The notes below the pieces were generated by a model that was given only the letters and a program-made list of their open reading frames with translations, made no database searches and was not told the origin of the DNA. This document shows, one piece after another, positions 50,730-59,567 of a stretch of DNA of 64,000 nt; within the stretch, counting starts at the first letter, position 1, and the number at the start of each line of letters is the position of its first letter. The position numbers and the translations under genes were made by a program. Location: assembly GCF_003762905.1 (NCBI RefSeq), contig NZ_RJKS01000001.1:930001-994000 (forward strand), in the 5' to 3' direction. Source of the DNA: Curtobacterium sp. ZW137. Lineage in GTDB: Bacteria; Actinomycetota; Actinomycetes; Actinomycetales; Microbacteriaceae.

Positions 50730-51883
50730 GCGGCTTCCTCCATCGCCATCGGCGCCGTCGAGACCGGGCCGCTGGGCCAAGAATAGGAGCCGCCCCGCCG
50801 GGCCTCCCCGCGCAGCCACCGGAGTGTCTGACGGCAGATCATCTCCTTCACGACGCCGGCGGCACGACCCGAAAGCGCCACCCGGCGAGGTCGGTCGTCG
50901 GAAGTGACGCCTTGGACGAGCGCGTCGCGCCGCCCGAGGCTGAGACACTGCGCGACGAAGCCCGACGAGAGCGGGCGCAGCGCCTCGCCGGCGATCCGTC
51001 GCAGGACGTTGTCGGCCGCGTGGGCGCCCATCGGGAGGGCCGAAGCACAGCTCATCCGTTGGTAGCCGTACCGCGGGTCGTCGATGACCGCCGCGTCACC
51101 CGCTCCGAAGACGCGCCCGTCACCGCCGACGACCGCAAGCGTCGGGCCGACCCGGAGGCGTCCGTCCGGAGCGGTGGGGAGGCCGCTGTCCCCGGCGAGC
51201 GCCGGCGCGGCGAACCCCGCGCACCACACCACGAGCTCGGCGTCGAGCTCCGCACGCAGGTCGCTCCCGGCAGGGACGGTCAGTCCCTCGCGCAGCTCGA
51301 TCCCGAGGCGGACGAGGCGACGTCGGAGCCGGGCCCGGCTCGCGGCCGAGACACTCGGCGCGATCGCGCCCGCGGTGTGGAGCCGCACCGTCAGGGACGG
51401 ATGCCGTTCCGCGATCTCGCTGACAGCCTCCAGACCGGTCAGGCCACCGCCGACCACCGCGACGGCCGCGCCCGACGGGAGATCCGCCAGAGCGGCGCGG
51501 AGCCGCGCTGCGGACTGCAGGTCCGCGAGCGAGTGGACACCGTCACCAGCAGGGATGCGCCCGCTGCTCCCCGCCGCGAGGACGAGGTGGTCGTACGGGA
51601 GCAGGCTGCCGTCCGAGAGGGTGAGGACCCGCTCCCCCGCATCGATCAGGTCGACGCGGGAGACACGCAGCCGCACGGCTGGGTGGAGCACCGACGCGAA
51701 CGTGACCGTGGCCGTCGCCGACGACCCGGCCGCGAACTCGTGCAGACGGATCCGCTCGACGAACGCCTCCTCCGCCGTCACGAGGGTCGTCACGACCGCG
51801 CCGCTGCCACCGCTCCCCGCCACCCGGTTCGCGGCCATGACACCCGCGTACCCTCCACCGATCACCACGACGTGTTCCGACAT
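50720..51883 (-). CDS. NDH-2-like FAD/NAD(P)-dependent oxidoreductase
   Basis: A 387-residue two-dinucleotide-binding flavoprotein. The FAD motif at the N-terminus is VVVIGGGYAGVMAANRVAG, and the NAD(P) motif is VAVVGGGLTGLEAVSEIAE. VFGAGDAAV closes the FAD site. It resembles type II NADH dehydrogenases and ferredoxin reductase-like proteins. ATG 51883 follows GGAAGGGGAA. It is co-transcribed with the ECF41-type sigma factor and lies behind a matching promoter candidate. Electron acceptor unknown. Confidence 0.85.
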   Translation of the reverse strand: MSEHVVVIGGGYAGVMAANRVAGSGGSGAVVTTLVTAEEAFVERIRLHEFAAGSSATATVTFASVLHPAVRLRVSRVDLIDAGERVLTLSDGSLLPYDHLVLAAGSSGRIPAGDGVHSLADLQSAARLRAALADLPSGAAVAVVGGGLTGLEAVSEIAERHPSLTVRLHTAGAIAPSVSAASRARLRRRLVRLGIELREGLTVPAGSDLRAELDAELVVWCAGFAAPALAGDSGLPTAPDGRLRVGPTLAVVGGDGRVFGAGDAAVIDDPRYGYQRMSCASALPMGAHAADNVLRRIAGEALRPLSSGFVAQCLSLGRRDALVQGVTSDDRPRRVALSGRAAGVVKEMICRQTLRWLRGEARRGGSYSWPSGPVSTAPMAMEEAAWN

Positions 51884-51918
51884 GTTCGTTCCCCTTCCGA
51901 AAACGGTTCCGGGCATGG

Positions 51919-51945
51919 GACACCGGTCGACGTCGGTCTGTGACC
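51919..51945 (-). promoter_or_regulatory. Candidate ECF41-type promoter of the oxidoreductase-sigma operon
   Basis: On the minus strand GGTCACA (51945-51939), then exactly 16 bases, then TGTC (51922-51919). The published ECF41 pattern, as I recall it, is TGTCACA-N16/17-CGTC; this differs at one base in each element. It lies 36 bases before ATG 51883. Confidence 0.5.
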
Positions 51946-51971
51946 GCGGCGGGAGAATGCGAGCGGAGGGG

Positions 51972-51977
51972 TAGTGT
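51972..51977 (+). promoter_or_regulatory. -10 hexamer of the gene at 51985 (leaderless)
   Basis: TAGTGT, seven bases before GTG 51985. Confidence 0.5.
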
Positions 51978-51984
51978 CCGCCGC

Positions 51985-52521
51985 GTGAACATCCCGGACT
52001 TCGACATCGAGCCCGTCGTCGGGCCACGGTTCTGGATGGTGGTCCTCGGAGTGGTGAGTGCGGTCGCCGGTGTCCTCGCCGTCATCGGGTGGCCGCTGCC
52101 CGTGATCTCGTCGAGGCACGGCGGTTCGGGACAGCACGCCTGGGCGCGAACCGTCCGCGGAGTCCAGGACTGGTTCGCACACGACGGCTGGCGGATGTCC
52201 GGCGCGTCGTGGATCTACGGTGCCCTGGCGGTCGCGGCGTTGGCCGGCATCGTCGTGCTCCTGCACCCCGACTGGAGCGGCGCGCGGACCTTGAGCGTCG
52301 TCGCCGGTCCTGCCGGCGCACTGCTCGTGATCGGCCCCGCGGCACAGTGGGCGCTCGGACTGCCGTGGTCGAACTACGGAGCCGGGTCGACCGGCGGGAT
52401 GGCGCTCGGCGTCGTCGTCGGGCTCGGCGGCGCCACCGTGCTCGCCCGGTTCCGCCGAGCAGTGCGACGGAGCGTGCGCCCCGATGACGACGTGAACCCA
52501 CCGCCCCGGGGTGTGCGCTGA
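51985..52521 (+). CDS. Four-helix membrane protein, unknown function
   Basis: A 178-residue protein with about four hydrophobic segments (FWMVVLGVVSAVAGVLAVIG, ALAVAALAGIVVLL, TLSVVAGPAGALLVIGPAA, MALGVVVGLGGATVLA) and a basic/proline-rich C-terminus. No family is recognised. GTG 51985 is chosen from the leaderless promoter. It is divergent from the ECF41-type module. Confidence 0.65.
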   Translation: MNIPDFDIEPVVGPRFWMVVLGVVSAVAGVLAVIGWPLPVISSRHGGSGQHAWARTVRGVQDWFAHDGWRMSGASWIYGALAVAALAGIVVLLHPDWSGARTLSVVAGPAGALLVIGPAAQWALGLPWSNYGAGSTGGMALGVVVGLGGATVLARFRRAVRRSVRPDDDVNPPPRGVR

Positions 52522-52557
52522 GACCGACTCCCGCCTGGGCGCACGGTCGTCGTCGAA

Positions 52558-53000
52558 TCAACTCGTCGGGGATGCCAGGTTGATCGCGTTCACGAGGGAG
52601 GACAAGCGCAACGCGACCGCTGTCCGGACTGTCGCGGGCAGGTCGTCGAAAGTCGTTGCGAGGTCGTCCAGCACGGCGGCTTCGACGCCGATGACGGACG
52701 CCAGCGCATCGACGGGAACCCGAAGGTCTGCGTCAGAACTGCCAACATGCCCTCGACGCGTTCTGCGTCGGGGATCTCCTTGACGGCCGAGAGGTGCGCG
52801 ACGAGAACGGACACGCGCGCCCCTTCATCGGGGCTGAGGCCGCCGTCGGCAGGGTCAGCGAATCCGTTGGGGGATGTCTCGACGTACGACCGCAACTTCT
52901 CTGGCGTCGTGCCGGTGATCGCTCCGATCGTGTCGTAAGGCACCCCATCGACCTCGACGATGTGCCGGAGCTCGTGCGCAACATCCTGCTTCTCGGTCAT
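52558..53000 (-). pseudogene. Frameshifted HTH-like regulator
   Basis: From ATG 53000 the frame gives 93 sensible residues (VDGVPYDTIGAITGTTPEKL, ERVEGMLAVLTQTFG) and then turns into nonsense. In the next frame the expected continuation appears (VPVDALASVIGVEAAVLDDL, ending NAINLASPTS and TGA at 52560-52558). One missing base in the C-run at 52719-52721 (GGG on the coding strand, where GGGG restores the frame) explains this. The intact protein would be about 146 residues, with an HTH-like N-terminus typical of small XRE-like regulators. It is either a recent pseudogene or a sequencing/assembly error. Confidence 0.7.
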
Positions 53001-53065
53001 GCACTCTGCCTTTCATGAGCGCGCGCAGCGCGCGATGATCGCGTTCAGACCCTGTCTTCGCCAGC

Positions 53066-53071
53066 TAGCAT
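53066..53071 (+). promoter_or_regulatory. -10 hexamer of the gene at 53079 (leaderless)
   Basis: TAGCAT, seven bases before ATG 53079. Confidence 0.5.
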
Positions 53072-53078
53072 CGCGCAC

Positions 53079-53330
53079 ATGAGCGAGACGACGCGGCGCA
53101 GCCTCCTCGAACGACTCGTCGGCAAGCCACTCCCGTGGCTCGCGTGGGTGTGGGTCGCCCTTGCCGTGGTCTGGATCGTCCTTGCCGTCGTCGATCCGTC
53201 CGGATTCCACAGGTCCATGGCGATCGTCTGGTCGATCCTCGCCGCCGTCCAGATCGGCTCGATCTCCTACGCCCGTCGACAGGAACTGCAGCGCACCCAG
53301 AACGACGACGGGGAGTCCGCGACCCGCTGA
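53079..53330 (+). CDS. Small two-helix membrane protein
   Basis: An 83-residue protein: LPWLAWVWVALAVVWIVLAV and MAIVWSILAAVQIGSI are the two hydrophobic segments, with a polar end (RRQELQRTQNDDGES). ATG 53079 fits a leaderless promoter. Unknown function; several similar small membrane proteins occur in the next 9 kb. Confidence 0.6.
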   Translation: MSETTRRSLLERLVGKPLPWLAWVWVALAVVWIVLAVVDPSGFHRSMAIVWSILAAVQIGSISYARRQELQRTQNDDGESATR

Positions 53331-53521
53331 GCGACAAGTCGGCAGTCGCGGAAGCGCCTACTTCCCAAGCACCTTCGGGATGAACGTGGACGCGCTCGGC
53401 AACCGGCTCCTCACGATCCTGTCCTGAGCCGTATCCTGACTGCCTGCTCGCCCCCACTGGGGAGGATCCCGAGCTCGGGCGCACGACGTCGCAGTCGGCG
53501 TTGCCCATGGAAGGAACTGCA

Positions 53522-55420
53522 ATGAGCATGGAAGGCGCAGCCTGGAGCTCGCTCTACAAGATCTCGACCGCCAAGGACGGCAAGCACGGCTTCTCCCGTG
53601 AGTCGGTGCGGCGGATCATGACGTTCGCCGTGCCCTACCGGGCCAAGCTCGTGCTCTTCATCGCGCTCTCGGTCGTCGGGGCGTTCCTCGCGGTCGCGAC
53701 GCCGGTGCTCGCCGGTCAGGTGGTCGACGTCATCGCGGCGCGCGGCGCGGTCGGCACGATCGTCTGGCTCGCCGTCGTCATCGCCCTCGTCGCCGTGGCG
53801 GATGCTGCCTCGTCGCTGCTGACCCGCTGGTACTCCGCACGGATCGGCGAGGGCGTCATCCTGGACCTCCGCACCGCCGTGTTCAACCACGTGCAGAAGA
53901 TGCCGATCGCGTTCTTCACCCGCACTCGCACGGGCGCCCTGGTGAGCCGCCTCAACAACGACGTGATCGGCGCGCAGCAGGCCTTCAGCGGCACCCTGTC
54001 GGGAGTGGTCACGAACGTCGTGGCGCTGATCCTCACCCTGGTCGTCATGCTCAGCACGTCCTGGCTCGTGACGGTCCTCGCGGTGGTGATGCTCCCGATC
54101 TTCCTGATCCCGGCACGCCGCATGGGCACCCGTCTCGCAGCGCTGCGCCGCGAGGCCGCCGATCACAACGCCGCGATGAGCACGCAGATGACCGAGCGCT
54201 TCTCGGCGCCCGGCGCGACGCTCGTCAAGCTGTTCGGCCGTCCCGACGAAGAGGCCGAGGAGTTCCGGGTCCGCGCCGCCCGCGTTCGCGACATCGGGGT
54301 GCGGAGCGCCCTGCTGCAGTTCGTCTTCGTCACTGCCCTCACCCTGGTGTCCGCCCTCGCCCTCGCGCTCGTGTACGGGGTCGGCGGGGCGCTCGCACTC
54401 GGCGGGCAGCTGAACACGGGTGACGTGGTCACCCTCGCGCTCCTCCTCACCCGCCTCTACGCGCCGCTGACCAGCCTCGCCAACGCTCGCGTGGAGATCA
54501 TGAGCGCCGTGGTCAGCTTCGAGCGCGTCTTCGAGGTGCTGGACCTCGAGCCGCTCATCCAGGAGAAGCCCGACGCCGACGCCGTCCCCGACGGACCGGT
54601 GTCCGTCGAGTTCGACGACGTCCGCTTCGCCTACCCCGCCGCGGACAAGGTGTCCCTCGCCTCCTTGGAGGAGGTCTCCACCCTCGACACCCGCGGCGGT
54701 GACGAGGTGCTGCACGGCGTGTCCTTCCGCATCGAGCCGGGGCAGACCGTCGCCCTGGTCGGCACGTCCGGTGCCGGCAAGTCCACCATCGCGCAGCTCC
54801 TCTCGCGCCTGTACGACGTCGACAGCGGTGCCGTCCGCCTGGCCGGGGCTGATGTCCGCGACGTGACCTTCGCCTCCATGCGGCACACCATGGGCATGGT
54901 GACGCAGGACGGCCACCTGTTCCACGAGACCATCCGGTCGAACCTGCGCCTCGCAAGGCCCGAGGCGACCGACGACGAGGTGTGGGACGCCGTCCGCCGC
55001 GCGAGGCTCGAATCCCTCATCCGGTCCTTGCCGGACCAGTTGGACACGATGGTCGGTGAGCGTGGCTACCGGTTGTCCGGCGGTGAGCGTCAGCGGATGA
55101 CCATCGCGCGGCTCCTCCTCGCCCAGCCGCGGGTCGTCATCCTCGACGAAGCGACGGCGGCGCTCGACTCGACGTCGGAGGCCGCGGTGCAGGCGGCGCT
55201 CAGCGAGGCGCTCGAGGGACGGACGGCGATGGTGATCGCGCACCGTCTCTCCACCATCCGCAGTGCGGACCAGATCCTCGTCGTCGAGGACGGCTCGATC
55301 GTGGAGCGCGGGACGCACGAGGAACTGCTGGCCATGGGTGGGCGGTACGAAGAACTGCACCGCACCCAGTTCGCGGTCCAGAAGAACGTCGCGGCGGACG
55401 AGGACGCGCTCGCGCCATGA
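53522..55420 (+). CDS. ABC transporter, fused permease and ATPase (exporter type)
   Basis: A 632-residue half-transporter of the MsbA/MDR type. The six-helix membrane domain (about 40-340) is followed by the nucleotide-binding domain: Walker A VGTSGAGKSTIAQLLSRLYD, signature LSGGERQRMTIAR, Walker B VVILDEATAALD, H-loop IAHRLSTI. It probably works as a homodimer exporting lipids or drugs. ATG 53522 has GGAAGGA six bases upstream; a second ATG lies two codons later. A truncated VOC-like frame overlaps its stop. Confidence 0.92.
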   Translation: MSMEGAAWSSLYKISTAKDGKHGFSRESVRRIMTFAVPYRAKLVLFIALSVVGAFLAVATPVLAGQVVDVIAARGAVGTIVWLAVVIALVAVADAASSLLTRWYSARIGEGVILDLRTAVFNHVQKMPIAFFTRTRTGALVSRLNNDVIGAQQAFSGTLSGVVTNVVALILTLVVMLSTSWLVTVLAVVMLPIFLIPARRMGTRLAALRREAADHNAAMSTQMTERFSAPGATLVKLFGRPDEEAEEFRVRAARVRDIGVRSALLQFVFVTALTLVSALALALVYGVGGALALGGQLNTGDVVTLALLLTRLYAPLTSLANARVEIMSAVVSFERVFEVLDLEPLIQEKPDADAVPDGPVSVEFDDVRFAYPAADKVSLASLEEVSTLDTRGGDEVLHGVSFRIEPGQTVALVGTSGAGKSTIAQLLSRLYDVDSGAVRLAGADVRDVTFASMRHTMGMVTQDGHLFHETIRSNLRLARPEATDDEVWDAVRRARLESLIRSLPDQLDTMVGERGYRLSGGERQRMTIARLLLAQPRVVILDEATAALDSTSEAAVQAALSEALEGRTAMVIAHRLSTIRSADQILVVEDGSIVERGTHEELLAMGGRYEELHRTQFAVQKNVAADEDALAP

Positions 55421-55518
55421 GCCGAGTCAGTGGCGTCGTGGTGGACTGCGAGGACCCCGTAGCGGTAGCACCGTTCTGCGCAGCCGTACTCGACGGGTAC
55501 AACTTCGAGCTCTGTTGA
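55417..55518 (+). pseudogene. Truncated VOC/glyoxalase-like fragment
   Basis: ATG 55417 overlaps the ABC transporter stop (ATGA). The 33-residue frame begins MSRVSGVVVDCEDPVAVAPF, the pattern of the first strand and helix of glyoxalase-like (VOC) proteins, and ends at TGA 55516-55518. No continuation of the fold (normally 110-140 residues) is seen in any frame downstream. It looks like the remnant of a gene once coupled to the transporter. Confidence 0.5.
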
Positions 55519-55569
55519 TGATGTCCGCGCTCAACGCGGCGGCAGTCCAGTTGTGCGGGGTCAAGGGAG

Positions 55570-55575
55570 TAGCGT
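55570..55575 (+). promoter_or_regulatory. -10 hexamer of the gene at 55583 (leaderless)
   Basis: TAGCGT, seven bases before ATG 55583. Confidence 0.5.
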
Positions 55576-55582
55576 CCGCCGT

Positions 55583-55861
55583 ATGGCGGACCGATGGATG
55601 GATGGAGTGCCCGACGCTCCGGGCGGCCTCGTCGGCGCGTGGATCAACGTCATCGTGTGTGCCGCACTCGTCATCGGCTTGCCCATCATCGTTTTCACGC
55701 AGGCTCAGGCCCCGGCGAACGTGCTCTTCGCCATCGCAGCGCTCGCCTTGGTCGGGTTCCTCGAAGCAACCTTCATCCACAAGCTCCGCCAACAGCTCGC
55801 TCGCAGGCGGCGTCGCCAGGCCGGAAGAGATGTCGACGGCGCCCAGGGCAATGCGCACTAG
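55583..55861 (+). CDS. Small membrane protein, two helices and basic tail
   Basis: A 92-residue protein with two hydrophobic segments (WINVIVCAALVIGLPIIVFT and VLFAIAALALVGFLEATFI) and a strongly basic tail (LRQQLARRRRRQAGRD). ATG 55583 fits the leaderless promoter. Function not recognised. Confidence 0.6.
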   Translation: MADRWMDGVPDAPGGLVGAWINVIVCAALVIGLPIIVFTQAQAPANVLFAIAALALVGFLEATFIHKLRQQLARRRRRQAGRDVDGAQGNAH

Positions 55862-55900
55862 CCGTCTCGTGAGGCCTGATTCACGCGACAAGGAGTGACC

Positions 55901-56119
55901 ATGTGGATACCAGGTCTCATCCTCGGCCCAGCAGCGATCGCAGCCGGGATCCTGTTGTTCATCCGGCCGGGTGTCTTTTCTGACTTGCTGCACACGGTCA
56001 GTCGTGGCGGTGACGAGGAGGGTCGTCACCAACCGGACCTCCTCAAGGGCCCTGCGATCGGACTGGTGTGGATCGGTATCGCTGTGCTGCTTGTCTCGGT
56101 GTTCCTGCGACCGAGCTGA
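55901..56119 (+). CDS. Small membrane protein, two helices
   Basis: A 72-residue protein: IPGLILGPAAIAAGILLFI, a polar loop rich in charged residues (SRGGDEEGRHQPD), then PAIGLVWIGIAVLLVSVFL. AAGGAG lies five bases before ATG 55901. It follows the 55583 gene by 39 bases and may be in the same transcript. Function unknown. Confidence 0.6.
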   Translation: MWIPGLILGPAAIAAGILLFIRPGVFSDLLHTVSRGGDEEGRHQPDLLKGPAIGLVWIGIAVLLVSVFLRPS

Positions 56120-56829
56120 GACCTTCGCAGCAAGCCCCGGACGGGCATGGCGACGGTGCGGTGGCGGAAGATCGTCAGGCGATGTAGCGCTTGAGCACGC
56201 ACTTCACCGCTCTCCTGGTCTTGCCTTCTGCGAGGCGCCGTTGCTTGCAGGCGAGTGCGACGGTTTCGCGCGCGAAAGGGTCTTGACGGTCTATTTGGTT
56301 ACTTTGATTCGGTGAACGACGTGACCGCACCGCGTTCTGCCCATCCCCGTACCGGCCGGGGCGCCACAAGGTGGACGCGACCGTACTGACGAAGACGATC
56401 AGAGCGAACGCTGCCGCGAGATGTAAGAGGTCCAGCGGCGGCATTCCCTCGGTGACCTCGCGCGACGCACGACCTTGGTAGTCGACGAACGCGATGGAAT
56501 CGCACACCGCTCGTGCGAGGTGGAACAAATCACGGTGATCACCGATCTCCGCGTCATGGAAGACGACGATCAGGTCCCCCCGAGTCCCGCCTCCGTTCCG
56601 GAGGTCCATCTGCCTCCCACAAGCGGAGCGCGCCGGCGTTCTGGATTCGGTTTGTCGCGGCAGTTGTGTTCCTCCGACGCGGTGGACCATCTCGCGTCAG
56701 GGATCAGCGCGAGGAGACGGGCGAGGGTTCCAATACAACCCCCACCCTTTCCCTCACCGCGGCACTTGCCCGCTGCCTCCGCTGCGATCTGCTGATCGTC
56801 GTCGTGAAGAGAAGCCGTCTGCCTGGATG
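56120..56829. other. 710-bp region without a convincing gene, probably decayed
   Basis: Open frames exist on both strands (for example 56175-56690 minus) but show no family-like composition. It contains the 68-bp repeat copy at 56356-56423. The base composition is lower in GC than its neighbours. Remnant coding DNA is likely, but I cannot name the source. Confidence 0.4.
56356..56423. repeat. Imperfect 68-bp direct repeat, left copy
   Basis: 58 of 68 positions match 59568-59635, including the block GGACGCGACCGTACTGACGA. Weaker similarity continues about 50 bases further left. Together the copies flank the gene at 56830 and a two-component system. Confidence 0.75.
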
Positions 56830-57399
56830 TCACGCAACCCGGCGGAGGCGCTGGCTCGCCTGTTCGCAGGCACCATCAACGACCGCGAACTGACGGTCGA
56901 TCTGAGGCTGCACCCGCGCGGAGCGCCAGGCACGGGCGCCGAGGTACACCAGTGGCGCGACAACCCACAGCACGATGCCGATCGCGCCCGAGATGACTGC
57001 GGGCATCCCGGCAGCGTTCTCGACGATGGCGGGCACGTTCACGTCGCTCTGCGTCGCGAAGACGGACAGCCCGAGGAATGCCGCTCCCACGATGCCGATC
57101 AAGTACGCGAGTACTGATGCGACCATCGTTCGGGACCGTTCCAGACCGGTGATGGTCTCGAGCGCTCCCTGCGCCTTGCGCTGCAGATCGATGACCTCGT
57201 CACGGTTGCGGATGTCGCGGTTGCGCTTGAACTCGATCTCGGTAGTGGCACTACCCGGGCGGGGGCGCTCAGCGGTGCCGCCTTCCCATCCGAAGTTGCG
57301 GTACGTGTCGCGGTAGAGGGTCACCTTGTTCTTCGGAACGCTGACACGGGTGTACTCGTACGGGACGTAGGTGCCGGCGAGGGGAGTTTCGGTGCTCAT
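56830..57399 (-). CDS. Unknown membrane protein with two helices
   Basis: A 189-residue protein. The N-terminal 60 residues are polar with many Tyr/Arg (YVPYEYTRVSVPKNKVTLYR), then a charged helical stretch (RDEVIDLQRKAQGALETI). Two transmembrane segments follow (VLAYLIGIVGAAFLGLSVF and GAIGIVLWVVAPLVYLGA). GAAGGA lies upstream of ATG 57399. Divergent from the kinase gene. Family not recognised; perhaps a partner or target of the two-component system (inference). Confidence 0.65.
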   Translation of the reverse strand: MSTETPLAGTYVPYEYTRVSVPKNKVTLYRDTYRNFGWEGGTAERPRPGSATTEIEFKRNRDIRNRDEVIDLQRKAQGALETITGLERSRTMVASVLAYLIGIVGAAFLGLSVFATQSDVNVPAIVENAAGMPAVISGAIGIVLWVVAPLVYLGARAWRSARVQPQIDRQFAVVDGACEQASQRLRRVA

Positions 57400-57544
57400 G
57401 GGATGTCCTTCTGCTCGTTGGTCGGCCGACTTGGCCTACATCGATGTTCGCCGTCGTCCTGCGCCCGCTCATCGTCTCTCCGCGGTAACCGCACCTACTG
57501 CGATCGCAGTACGTGCGGGCACGGCTCAGGAGAAGAATGGGAGG

Positions 57545-58714
57545 GTGACTCCACTCGAACGCTCCAACGTGCCCCCGCGTTCGTGGATGCGCGGCGGGCG
57601 CACGCTCTACCTCGTCACCGGTGGAGCGATTTCGGCGGCGATCATCGCCGAAGCGATCCGCGTCGGCTCGGAACGTCCCGTACCGCTCGGCGGCGCACTC
57701 GCCGTGGTGCTCCTCGCAGTCGGCTCCGTGATGAGCCTGCGCTTTCCGCACATCGGTCTGCTCATCGCATCGTGCGCGGCTCTCACCGCGGGCGTGTTCG
57801 GTTGGGAACCGCTGGTGGAGTGGAGTTGCGCCGTGTTCCTTCTCTTCGCGGTGACTCTGCGAAGAGGGCGACCGATTCTGATGGCGGTGTCGACAGCGAT
57901 CCCGGTGGTCATCGGAACTCTCTCGAGCCGAGAACTGGGAGACCCGATTGCGACCACCATCGGCGTGGTCATCTCGATCGGTGCTGGTGCCGGCATCGCG
58001 TTCGGCCTCCGATCGCAAACGCAGTACCGATTTGCGTTGGAGCAGCGCGCCGAGGACGCTGTCGCGACTCGCGAAGTCGAAGCGCAGCGACGTGTCGCGG
58101 AAGAGCGGCTCAGAATCGCGCGGGACCTCCACGATGTCGTCGGACATGAAGTCGCCGTGGTCAGCATGAACATCGGCGTCGCCGAAGTCGTGCTTCCTGA
58201 GGACGCAACCCAAGCACGAGAGGCGCTGCGCAACGCTCGGACAGGCATCCGCAACGTCCTGAACGAGACACAGCGCATCTTGGAGCTGCTGAGGACCGCG
58301 GAAGACCACCCGGGTTCAGCCCCGACTCCCGGATTGACGCTCATCCCGGATCTCATCGAGTCGTACCGACAAATCGGTCTCCGAGTCGACGCTGACCTCC
58401 GTGTCGACGTCGACGCCGAGGTGAGCGGTTCCGTCGGAGTGACCCTCTACCGAGTCCTGCAAGAGACCCTCACGAACGCGCACAGGTACGGCCGAGGATC
58501 GGCGACGGTGTCGTGCTGGTCCAGCCCGGGACGCGTGCACCTCGAGGTCCGGAACGCGCCACACGACGATCGACGGCAAAGCGGCAGCGGACTGGGACTG
58601 ATCGGTTTGCGCGAACGAATCTCCCAGGCTGGCGGCACCGTGACGATCGACGGGAACAGCGTCGTGTTCGTGGTCTCAGTCGAACTTCCCACAACGGATG
58701 GACTCCCCACATGA
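57545..58714 (+). CDS. NarL-type sensor histidine kinase (second system)
   Basis: A 389-residue kinase with five or six N-terminal helices (about 20-155) and little extracytoplasmic sequence, suggesting it senses within the membrane. H-box: RIARDLHDVVGHEVAVVSMN with His near 196. N-box: QETLTNAHRYGRG. G-box: SGLGLIGLRERI. GTG 57545 is the first plausible start. The stop overlaps the response regulator start (ATGA). It is flanked, together with its regulator, by the 68-bp direct repeats. Confidence 0.88.
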   Translation: MTPLERSNVPPRSWMRGGRTLYLVTGGAISAAIIAEAIRVGSERPVPLGGALAVVLLAVGSVMSLRFPHIGLLIASCAALTAGVFGWEPLVEWSCAVFLLFAVTLRRGRPILMAVSTAIPVVIGTLSSRELGDPIATTIGVVISIGAGAGIAFGLRSQTQYRFALEQRAEDAVATREVEAQRRVAEERLRIARDLHDVVGHEVAVVSMNIGVAEVVLPEDATQAREALRNARTGIRNVLNETQRILELLRTAEDHPGSAPTPGLTLIPDLIESYRQIGLRVDADLRVDVDAEVSGSVGVTLYRVLQETLTNAHRYGRGSATVSCWSSPGRVHLEVRNAPHDDRRQSGSGLGLIGLRERISQAGGTVTIDGNSVVFVVSVELPTTDGLPT

Positions 58715-59376
58715 TCAAGATCGCACTCGTTGACGACCAGGACATGATCCGGTTCGGGCTCCGCGCGATCCTCTCCACCTATGAGAGCTTCGACGTGGCA
58801 GTGGAAGCAGGGGACGGCCTCGCGGCCATCCAAGCCATGGAAGCCAGCCCCGTCGACGTCGTGCTGATGGACATCCGCATGCCGGGGATCGACGGTGTCG
58901 AGACGACCCGGCGGCTTCGTCAACGGTGGAATGGCGATGAGCTGAAGATCGTCGTGCTCACCACCTTCGAGCACGACGAGACGGTACTGGCCGCGCTTCG
59001 CGCCGGAGCGAACGGATACCTCAGCAAGTCCGCCGGACCTCGCGAACTCGTGGCGGCGATCGAGGAAGTCCTCGGTGGTGGTGGCGCGCTGTCCGCCGCG
59101 GCCGCAGCAGCACTGATCGGGCGCGTCGCAAATGAACCCGATCACCCCATCGACGAGCAACTCGTCGAGCGGTTCGCCACTCTCACGCCACGAGAACTCG
59201 ACGTGACGCGCGCGATCGCAGCTGGATCCGATGTCAACACCATCGCGCACACGCTCTTCTTGTCGCCGTACACCGTCAAGACACACGCCAACCGAGCGAT
59301 GGCCAAAGTCGGCGCGCGCGACCGCGCACAGCTCGTGGCGTTCGCGTTCAGCGCGGGGGTTCGTCCTGTTCGCTGA
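58711..59376 (+). CDS. NarL/FixJ-family response regulator (second system)
   Basis: A 221-residue regulator. Receiver: IALVDDQDMIRFGLRAIL with the phospho-Asp near residue 54 (VVLMDIRMPGIDG) and Lys in YLSKSAG. LuxR helix-turn-helix: LTPRELDVTRAIAAGSDVNT, then LSPYTVKTHANRAMAKVGA. Coupled to the kinase gene by ATGA overlap. In many actinobacteria this pair type controls a nearby ABC transporter; none is adjacent here except the exporter at 53522. Confidence 0.92.
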   Translation: MIKIALVDDQDMIRFGLRAILSTYESFDVAVEAGDGLAAIQAMEASPVDVVLMDIRMPGIDGVETTRRLRQRWNGDELKIVVLTTFEHDETVLAALRAGANGYLSKSAGPRELVAAIEEVLGGGGALSAAAAAALIGRVANEPDHPIDEQLVERFATLTPRELDVTRAIAAGSDVNTIAHTLFLSPYTVKTHANRAMAKVGARDRAQLVAFAFSAGVRPVR

Positions 59377-59567
59377 AGCGCGCTCAGGGCGCCAGTGTCG
59401 GTGACGGAATTGAGTCGCCCGATGGCGGCCAGAGACATCGAAAGAGACTCACCGCCCGGTGAAGGATCGACTACCGGACGCGCTCACGTGGTTTGACAGG
59501 CACCCCGACTTGGGCTGTCGTCTGATCACTTGATCGTGTCAACGAGGTGACGCGCGGCGTTCTGGGG

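Noticed and set aside
53386-53427. Short peptide frame MNVDALGNRLLTILS before the ABC transporter
   Set aside because: Only 15 codons without a ribosome site; could be a gene remnant, but not supportable.
56175-56690. 171-codon minus-strand frame in the gene-poor gap
   Set aside because: No domain; irregular composition; the part with a helix-like segment is just the 68-bp repeat read in one frame.
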